Below are positions 51,359 to 57,693 of a stretch of DNA of 64,000 nt, piece after piece. The notes under the pieces are model-generated. The model saw only the letters and a list, made by a program, of their open reading frames with translations, was not told the DNA's origin and did no database searches. Positions within the stretch are counted from its first letter, which is position 1, and the number at the start of each line of letters is the position of its first letter. Made by a program: the position numbers and the translations under genes. This DNA comes from Deltaproteobacteria bacterium RIFCSPHIGHO2_02_FULL_40_28 (lineage in GTDB: Bacteria; UBA10199; 2-12-FULL-40-28), in NCBI GenBank assembly GCA_001798135.1, contig MGRJ01000023.1:62001-126000 (forward strand), read 5' to 3'.

Positions 51359-52015
51359 CTAGGATTTTGCTCTCTTGGACAACTGACGTTTCATCAAATA
51401 AAGAAAAACAACAAGCACAACCAAGAAAAGAAAAAGAGCCACCACTTTTTGTGGAGATTGTTTCAAGCTTCCAGAAGCCGTTTTTTTCGCCGGGGAAGCT
51501 TGCCCCGCTGGCATTCCTGACATGCCCTGAGAAGCTGCTTGTTGCTCCATCTGTGCATTAATAATTTCCTCTGGAACCAGATAGGGAGAGCCTTCCCCTA
51601 CACGAAAATCAACATTAATAGCATCCTTACCCTTTTCCAGTTTTAAACCATTGATGACAAAAAGTTGCCCCTCATGGTAAAAACCAAGGGCATATTCAAA
51701 GGCAGGATCCTTGAAAATATTTTTGAAAATAAAATGGCCTTTTTCATCTGTGTGTTTGTTTAATGACAACAGTTCGTCGTTTTGCCTGTAAACCTTGATC
51801 ATCACTTCATGATTTGGAAGAAATTTTTTTTCGCCGGTAGAATCTATTGCAAACAAATCACCTTCCAACCGTCCCATCTCCATTCCCGGCATCACACTAT
51901 GCATATCTTTGCCTGGTATGGGTGTAGACCCAACCTGTCCTTGGGCTTTTACCCCAAAAGATACACACAGTAATAACAAAACCAGGCCGGTTACAAATTT
52001 TTGATGAGACATCAC
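51359..52015 (-). CDS. Periplasmic protein with C-terminal membrane anchor, ccm-linked
   Basis: This 218-residue protein has a signal peptide (FVTGLVLLLLCVSFGVKAQ), a Met/Gly-rich segment (MHSVMPGMEMGRLEGDLF), a beta-rich domain resembling CarboxypepD_reg/transthyretin-like folds (VMIKVYRQNDELL...HTDEKGHFIFKNIF), a second Met-Ser-Gly-rich linker and a C-terminal transmembrane helix (VVALFLFLVVLVVFLYLMKR). It lies directly after the ccm genes on the same strand, overlapping the CcmI-like gene by 4 bp. Function not known; a role in cytochrome maturation or metal delivery is only an inference. Confidence 0.7.
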   Translation of the reverse strand: MMSHQKFVTGLVLLLLCVSFGVKAQGQVGSTPIPGKDMHSVMPGMEMGRLEGDLFAIDSTGEKKFLPNHEVMIKVYRQNDELLSLNKHTDEKGHFIFKNIFKDPAFEYALGFYHEGQLFVINGLKLEKGKDAINVDFRVGEGSPYLVPEEIINAQMEQQAASQGMSGMPAGQASPAKKTASGSLKQSPQKVVALFLFLVVLVVFLYLMKRQLSKRAKS

Positions 52016-52296
52016 AATTGTCCTTTCTGTTGGTTGTCTATTTGTTTTAGCAATGTGGCACCTTCATTCATTGCCTCGTTTTCCATTTCTTTAAAATCCT
52101 CTTCTGAAACCTTATTTAAAGCACGATCCAATTTTAAATCCTTGAGGCCAGCTATCACATTGGCTTTGCGAAGAGCCAAATCTTCCTGGAAGGTCGATAA
52201 TGATATTTCGTCTGTGTCATTTTTGGCAAGAGGTGAAAACAGAAACCAGAGCCCTGCTCCAAAAATAATCATGATGGCAATAATTTCAATCGTCAT
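52012..52296 (-). CDS. CcmI-like small membrane protein
   Basis: This 94-residue protein has one N-terminal transmembrane helix (IEIIAIMIIFGAGLWFLF) and a helical domain AGLKDLKLDRALNKVSEEDF, the pattern of the N-terminal part of CcmI/CycH-type proteins that present apocytochrome to the haem ligation complex. The TPR part of classical CcmI is missing. It overlaps the CcmF-CcmH gene by 11 bp and the downstream gene by 4 bp. Confidence 0.75.
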   Translation of the reverse strand: MTIEIIAIMIIFGAGLWFLFSPLAKNDTDEISLSTFQEDLALRKANVIAGLKDLKLDRALNKVSEEDFKEMENEAMNEGATLLKQIDNQQKGQL

Positions 52297-54817
52297 TTTT
52301 GTCTGCCTCCTCTTTGAAAAGCTTATAATATGGATCCTGTACTTCTGTTGCCACTTTTTTTGTCAAAGGGCTTTCTTCCCTGTTTTTTCTCCACTTGTAA
52401 ATCAGGCAAAAACCACCCAAAAAGGAAGCCACCAAAGCCAGGGTTGGCAATATAAAACCAATTTCAAAAAAACCACTTCGTGGAGGCTCCATCAGAATAT
52501 GCAAGCCATATTTGCTGGTAAAAGCTGCCATGATGTCGTTATCCGTTTTTCCTTCATTCAGCATGGACAAAATTTTTCCACGCTCATTTTTTGCGTAATC
52601 GCAGGTGCAGGTTCTGAGTGCCATGCGCACACAACCCTTACAAGCACATTTTAATTTTTCAGAAATGCTTTTTTGTTTTTCAATCAATGGATCGGTTTTA
52701 TTGACAGCAAAAGGGTCTTCTCCTGTTTCGAGATGCTTAAAGGAAGCCGTGTTTGCTGGAGGATTGGATACATCTTCCGCCCTGGCTGTTGAAAATCCTC
52801 CGGTCAGATGAAAAAGAATGCTTGTGAGGAGCAACGTTTTTAATCCACCTTTAAAAATCTTTTTTTGTCCCGGAGTTCCCTTGGGAATAATGACGATAAG
52901 GCTGGACACCAAAATGACAATTCCACCAATCCATAAAAAACTAATCAGCGGGTTGATGGTGGCCCTAAAATCAGCCCTGCCGGTTTTTGTGTTTAAATTG
53001 GCAAGAACAAGGTAAACATCCCTGAATGGCGCATGAAAAATAGCAGCTTCTGTTGTGGGTTGCTCGCTTGATTTGTAAAAAAACCGGGCCGGCTTTAACT
53101 CCACAATCTTTTTCTCGTTTTTAAAAACATCCACCCTGGCTACCAGGGCATCCTTGTTTTCGTCCGAATTGACCACGGGTTCTTGATATACAAAATGGTA
53201 CTCACCCAAGGTGAATTTATTTCCAGGATTTAATGAAAAATCAGCCTCATTTTTGAACAGGGTTCCTGCAATGCCAACGAAAATCATGAGAACCCCAAGG
53301 TGTACAAGGTATCCTCCGTAACGTCTGTTATTGTTGGTTATCAGATCCACCATGGCCACCATCAAGGGAAGTTTTTTCTGTTTTTTGATCACAGTGATCC
53401 CACGATGAAATTCAAGATAAATAACCCCTACAACAAATCCAATAAGTGTTGCTGAAAGAATGGCATACCAATATCCACCAGAAATCGGGAAAAACACACA
53501 ACCGGATAAAATCCCAAAAAGAAGGGGACCTAAAAGGTTAGATTTGAGATTGGTCCAGCTGCCTTTTTTCCATGAAACCATGGGACCAAAGCCCATGAGG
53601 AAAATCAAAATCAGGCCAATGGGAGCCATCATCTTGTTGAAAAAAGAAGGCCCAACAGTAATGCGCTGCCCTGTTATCCACTCCGAAAGAGAGGGAAACA
53701 TGGTTGCCCACATCACACAAAAAGCCCCCACCACCAAAATAATATTGTTAAGGACAAAGGCACTTTCCTTGGAAAAATAAGACTGGAGTATGTTTGCTGA
53801 TTGAAGCTGCGTCCGCCGCGTAACAATCAACCATGTTGATACCGCTATGGCAAACAAAATAAAGGCCAAAAAATAAGGCCCCAGGCTAGAACCTGAAAAG
53901 GCATGCACCGATTCTACAACACCACTACGAGTGAGGAAAGTTCCAAAAAGAGTCAGGATAAAGGTGAGGCAAATGAGGGAAATATTCCATACAGCAAACA
54001 TGCCCCTCCTTTTTTGGATGAGCACAGAGTGAAAATAAGCCGTGGCTGTTAACCAAGGCATGAAACTGGCATTTTCAACAGGATCCCAAGCCCAAAATCC
54101 TCCCCATCCCAACTCCACGTAAGCCCAGGCCGCTCCTAAAAGATTTCCCATGGTTAGAAAAAACCAGGCTACAAAGGTCCATCTCCTGGAGTCTTCAATC
54201 CAAACAGAATCCAGCCGTCTGGTTACCAAAGCAGCAATGGCAAAGGCAAAAGGCACTGAAAAACCCGTAAACCCCAAGTACAAAGAAGGGGGATGAATAA
54301 CCATGGCAATGTTTTGCAGCAACGGATTCAAACCCTTCCCATCCAACGGAATGGCCCCTTCAACAGGAGTAAAAGGATTATTGGCAAACACAATCAGGGC
54401 CAAAAAGAAGAGCACAATCGTCATCATGACTGCATTGATGTAAGGCATCCAGTCGGGATTTTTTTTCATGTTCTGAAAAAGAACAATCACCGAATAAAGA
54501 GAAACCAACCAAACCCAAAATAATATAGAACCATCCAAACCAGCCCAAAGCCCGGCAAATTTAAAAAAGAGAGGGAGTGTGATGTTGGAATAATGTGCAA
54601 CATACACAATACTAAAATCATTTGTAACAAAGGCTAATATCAGAAAACACACAGACAATGTAAGAAGAGCAAAGGTAAAAATAGTAGCCCTTTGCCCTAT
54701 TTTTACAAGAGCAGATTTTTGCCACCAATAACCCCCAAGATAAAAAAGGATGCTTAAAAGTGTTGAAGGAAAAGCCAATGCTAAGGTGTAGCTTCCCAAA
54801 ATAGATAATGAAATCAA
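52286..54817 (-). CDS. ccmF: Cytochrome c haem lyase: CcmF fused to CcmH
   Basis: This 843-residue protein carries CcmF (about 1-640) with many transmembrane helices and the haem-handling WWD-like motif VELGWGGFWAWDPVENASF near residue 238. After a loop with ARAEDVSNPP, a CcmH-type region follows (about 690-843): EKLKCACKGCVRMALRTCTC, DIMAAFTSKYGLHILMEPP and a final transmembrane helix. In CcmH the usual motif is LRCxxC; here it is a cysteine-rich variant. The two proteins normally are separate, and together ligate haem to apocytochromes. It is divergent from the cytochrome c gene at 54983. Other ccm genes are not in the window. Confidence 0.9.
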   Translation of the reverse strand: MISLSILGSYTLALAFPSTLLSILFYLGGYWWQKSALVKIGQRATIFTFALLTLSVCFLILAFVTNDFSIVYVAHYSNITLPLFFKFAGLWAGLDGSILFWVWLVSLYSVIVLFQNMKKNPDWMPYINAVMMTIVLFFLALIVFANNPFTPVEGAIPLDGKGLNPLLQNIAMVIHPPSLYLGFTGFSVPFAFAIAALVTRRLDSVWIEDSRRWTFVAWFFLTMGNLLGAAWAYVELGWGGFWAWDPVENASFMPWLTATAYFHSVLIQKRRGMFAVWNISLICLTFILTLFGTFLTRSGVVESVHAFSGSSLGPYFLAFILFAIAVSTWLIVTRRTQLQSANILQSYFSKESAFVLNNIILVVGAFCVMWATMFPSLSEWITGQRITVGPSFFNKMMAPIGLILIFLMGFGPMVSWKKGSWTNLKSNLLGPLLFGILSGCVFFPISGGYWYAILSATLIGFVVGVIYLEFHRGITVIKKQKKLPLMVAMVDLITNNNRRYGGYLVHLGVLMIFVGIAGTLFKNEADFSLNPGNKFTLGEYHFVYQEPVVNSDENKDALVARVDVFKNEKKIVELKPARFFYKSSEQPTTEAAIFHAPFRDVYLVLANLNTKTGRADFRATINPLISFLWIGGIVILVSSLIVIIPKGTPGQKKIFKGGLKTLLLTSILFHLTGGFSTARAEDVSNPPANTASFKHLETGEDPFAVNKTDPLIEKQKSISEKLKCACKGCVRMALRTCTCDYAKNERGKILSMLNEGKTDNDIMAAFTSKYGLHILMEPPRSGFFEIGFILPTLALVASFLGGFCLIYKWRKNREESPLTKKVATEVQDPYYKLFKEEADKNDD

Positions 54818-54982
54818 GTGTTAACTCCTTATTGTAAGTGTCATTAATAGAATATCATCCATACTGAATAAGGGTGGGTATTACAACCTGAAAAATAAAA
54901 AAATAAAAAAAGATACTGGAAAAAGAAATTGCATTTGTACTATAGCATTGCAACTTTAACTTTATAAAAAAAGGAGAACTTA

Positions 54983-55321
54983 ATGAAATATGTTTTGATG
55001 TTTACTTTTTTGTTTTCCATTGTGGCTGTGAACAATGTGTATGCAGCAGCAGATACTGCTGCGGGTAAGGCCAAGTTTGATATGCTTTGTGCTGGATGCC
55101 ATGGCGCAGGAGGCGCAGGAGATGGCCCTGCTGGCCCCAGCCTGAAGCCGCCGCCCGCCAATCTTACAAAAACCAAACTGGATGATGCTGGTTTGACAAA
55201 AATCATTACTGAAGGTGGACCTGCCGTAGGTAGATCTCCTACCATGGCAGCTTTTGGTTCTTCATTGAAGGCCGATGAAATAGCCGATGTTGTTGCCTAC
55301 ATTAGAACCTTGAAAAAATAA
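54983..55321 (+). CDS. Class I monoheme cytochrome c
   Basis: This 112-residue periplasmic cytochrome has a signal peptide (MFTFLFSIVAVNNVYA), a haem motif CAGCH near residue 36 (MLCAGCHGAGGAGDGPAGP), a likely axial methionine in RSPTMAAFGSSL and the C-terminal helix EIADVVAYIRTLKK. It is a soluble electron carrier, and starts the second electron-transfer set. AAAGGAG lies seven bases before the ATG. The 165-bp gap upstream, shared with ccmF, has no recognisable FNR site. Confidence 0.94.
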   Translation: MKYVLMFTFLFSIVAVNNVYAAADTAAGKAKFDMLCAGCHGAGGAGDGPAGPSLKPPPANLTKTKLDDAGLTKIITEGGPAVGRSPTMAAFGSSLKADEIADVVAYIRTLKK

Positions 55322-55335
55322 AAAGGGCGGCAATT

Positions 55336-55370
55336 GGGTCTGTTGAAAAACGTAGTTTTTCAACAGACCC
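55336..55370. terminator. Strong hairpin between cytochrome c and the fused porin gene
   Basis: Perfect 15-bp arms, GGGTCTGTTGAAAAA and its complement, surround a 5-base CGTAG loop, starting 14 bp after the stop of the cytochrome gene and ending 11 bp before the next start. The U-rich half of the arm could act as a rho-independent terminator or attenuator, making more of the monoheme cytochrome than of the downstream proteins. It may also be a mobile palindromic element. Confidence 0.6.
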
Positions 55371-55380
55371 ACAAGGTGTA

Positions 55381-57039
55381 ATGTTTTTTTTAAAAACGAA
55401 AATTTCAAAAAAAGTTTATGTTTTTTCTTTTTTGGTTTTTATTTGTCTGGTTATCAACCTCGTTTTTTTTGGAGATGCATTAAGTCAAACCCCTCCCCCA
55501 CCATCAGCCAAAATTCATGCTCCCGATTGGATCGTTAAGCATGGCAAGGAATTTGTAAAAAACAGGGATTTTTGTAAGGCCTGTCACGCCCCTGATCTCA
55601 CTGGAGGATTTACCGGCATTAAGTGTGATTTGTGCCATCTCCTGCCAGCCCATCCCCCTGACTGGAAGGAAATTCACGGCGATAAATTTCTGGAAAACCA
55701 GAGTCAGTGTACCCTGTGCCATGGGCGGGATCCTTTTTCTGGAAAAAAACAGCCATTCACCATGAACTGCACCCGCTGTCATGCTGTAAATGCCGATATT
55801 GGTCGGTGGCAGGCAGAATCCCAAACCTCTCAAATGTATCTTAGTTTTCTGCAAACAGCTCAAGTACGTGAGGATCGTTTTTCAAAAACGGAAACTGCTA
55901 CTAACAATTATGCGGGCTTTCATCTGAGTGAGCGAAGCAAGCAAATAACTGCTTCTAGTCAGGTTCGTTTTACACGGGAGTGGCTGGATGAAAAAGAAAA
56001 TAATCTGGATATCTATGAGGCCTATCTGGAGAAAGATAACCTTTTAAAAAATCATCTTGATGTAAAAGTGGGTCGACGGGGTTTTGGATCCAATGTGGAT
56101 TATTTTCTCATGGATGGAATGGATCTTACTATCAAGCCTGCCAAGTTTTTTAATGTAATGGCTTATGCCGGTATTCCCCGTTACATCGAACAAGAAGATA
56201 TCGATGGTAACCTTGGCTTTGTGTCTGGTTTAAGTTTGAGAATGAAGGAATATAAATACACCAAGGCCAAAATTGATTTTACTTATCAAAAAAAGGATTT
56301 TTCAGCAGGTGGTTTAAACCTGAACGACAAAATGTATGCGGCAGCCTCGTTATCCAAGGGCATTTCCATTTTTAAGCTTTATGGACTTGGCGAGTACGAC
56401 CTGACAGAAACTCTTCCAACCGCTCTCACGGCCGGAACCGAAATTTATCCTTTTGTCAAAAAGATCAGCTTTCTTTTGGAAGGCAGTTATTTCAATGAAA
56501 GCCGCAACGACAATTTTGACAGTATCTTCACCATTTTTTCGGAAGGGGCTCTTTGGCAGGGGCGCAGTGGATTTGCGGTGAATGTCATAAAAAATCTCTC
56601 TCTTTCGGATTATTTTTCTTTTCAGCGCTATGAGGTTTTGCCCAGCTTATCCAAAAATGGCTACAACAATAGCATGGGTGCCAGTTACCTCTTTAAAAAA
56701 ATAAAACTTGAAACAGCTCTGAACTACAATTTTTATAAAAGCTATGGCGGAACCTTGCACGGGTTTTCACTTTCACTTTACGAAGACTGGACACGTGATT
56801 TTTATACTAGAGCCTTTGTCGATTTCATTACTTATACCAAGGTGACCAACAATGATGACAAGGCGTTTGATGCCCTGCTTGAGGTTGGATATCAATTGCG
56901 GAGAGGGTTGAGGTTGGCGGCAGTTGCAGAATATGTGAACAACAATGTTCGGGAAACAGATTTAAAAGGAACCATTAAACTCAACTATCTATTTGACACC
57001 AAGTTTCTGGAATTTGAAAAACAAAAAGAAAAAAAATGA
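55381..57039 (+). CDS. Tetraheme cytochrome-outer membrane porin fusion
   Basis: This 552-residue protein has a long signal region (VYVFSFLVFICLVINLVFFG), then a haem domain with four CXXCH motifs (CKACH near 65, CDLCH near 80, CTLCH near 106, CTRCH near 125), and from about residue 150 to the end alternating beta-strands with aromatic girdles like an outer-membrane barrel (AYLEKDN..LDVKVGRRGFGSN; MAYAGIPRYIEQEDIDG; final LNYLFDTKFLEFEK). Haem domain and barrel are in one frame without interruption. It resembles the design of Cyc2, which has one haem, but here with four. It could carry electrons across the outer membrane on its own. Confidence 0.88.
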   Translation: MFFLKTKISKKVYVFSFLVFICLVINLVFFGDALSQTPPPPSAKIHAPDWIVKHGKEFVKNRDFCKACHAPDLTGGFTGIKCDLCHLLPAHPPDWKEIHGDKFLENQSQCTLCHGRDPFSGKKQPFTMNCTRCHAVNADIGRWQAESQTSQMYLSFLQTAQVREDRFSKTETATNNYAGFHLSERSKQITASSQVRFTREWLDEKENNLDIYEAYLEKDNLLKNHLDVKVGRRGFGSNVDYFLMDGMDLTIKPAKFFNVMAYAGIPRYIEQEDIDGNLGFVSGLSLRMKEYKYTKAKIDFTYQKKDFSAGGLNLNDKMYAAASLSKGISIFKLYGLGEYDLTETLPTALTAGTEIYPFVKKISFLLEGSYFNESRNDNFDSIFTIFSEGALWQGRSGFAVNVIKNLSLSDYFSFQRYEVLPSLSKNGYNNSMGASYLFKKIKLETALNYNFYKSYGGTLHGFSLSLYEDWTRDFYTRAFVDFITYTKVTNNDDKAFDALLEVGYQLRRGLRLAAVAEYVNNNVRETDLKGTIKLNYLFDTKFLEFEKQKEKK

Positions 57040-57599
57040 GAAAAATCTTTCTAAAATATTTTATTTTTCTGGGATTGGGCCTTGTTACTATACTTGGTGC
57101 AGAAGCCCGATGGGAACCAAAACAGGTTAATATACCGCTTGATCTCTACAACCATACCAAACATTTTGCCCGTTTTGCCCAGTATGCCATTGCGTGCACC
57201 ATGTGCCACAAAACGCCGGATTCCTTTAACCGCGAAAAAGTCGACCATATGGGATGCCATTTTTGTCATAACAATGATCAATCCCCAGCTCCCGCAGCCG
57301 CCCGATTTAAATGTATCACCTGTCATAAAGATCTTTTCCAGGTTAAACCAGATAACCACCAGTTAAACTGGATAGACAGACATCAAACTGTTGCCAAACA
57401 GGACAAGGATTATTGTTTTAAATGTCACAAAACTTTCTTTTGTACCGACTGTCATCAAAAAAGAGATTTTGAAAATCAAAGAATGCATACCAGTAATTTT
57501 CGCTACTACCATTCCATTGTGGCCAGAAGTAATCCACGCACCTGCAGTAATTGCCATCAAATGAATTTTTGCAAGGATTGTCATTCTGACAGTGACTAG
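57036..57599 (+). CDS. Heptaheme periplasmic cytochrome c
   Basis: This 187-residue protein has a signal peptide (YFIFLGLGLVTILGAEA) and seven CXXCH motifs (CTMCH, CHFCH, CITCH, CFKCH, CTDCH, CSNCH, CKDCH), with several extra histidines for bis-His ligation (IPLDLYNHTKHFARFA). The spacing resembles cytochrome c7/c3-type modules. It overlaps the fused porin gene by 4 bp (ATGA), so the two are co-translated and may work together, the heptaheme protein feeding the conduit from the periplasm. Confidence 0.92.
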   Translation: MRKIFLKYFIFLGLGLVTILGAEARWEPKQVNIPLDLYNHTKHFARFAQYAIACTMCHKTPDSFNREKVDHMGCHFCHNNDQSPAPAAARFKCITCHKDLFQVKPDNHQLNWIDRHQTVAKQDKDYCFKCHKTFFCTDCHQKRDFENQRMHTSNFRYYHSIVARSNPRTCSNCHQMNFCKDCHSDSD

Positions 57600-57633
57600 T
57601 AACTATATGAATCATTGGCGGTAAATGGGAAAA

Positions 57634-57676
57634 ATGATATAGATCATGGCAACTTTGTCTATTATTGGCCGATAAT
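57634..57676 (+). promoter_or_regulatory. FNR/DNR-like site and -10 box for the 21-haem lipoprotein
   Basis: ATGAT-ATAG-ATCAT (57634-57647) is a perfect TGAT-N4-ATCA site. A GATAAT -10 box at 57671-57676 would start transcription near 57682-57683, placing the site centre at about -42, the class II activation position. The Shine-Dalgarno GGAAGGA at 57684-57690 then lies at the 5' end of the mRNA. The same 15 bases occur inverted at 44231-44245. Confidence 0.7.
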
Positions 57677-57693
57677 ATTCATTGGAAGGAAGA

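Noticed and set aside
54818-54982. FNR-like site between ccmF and cytochrome c
   Set aside because: Only a loose TTGCA/TGCAA inverted repeat is present; there is no TGAT-N4-ATCA.
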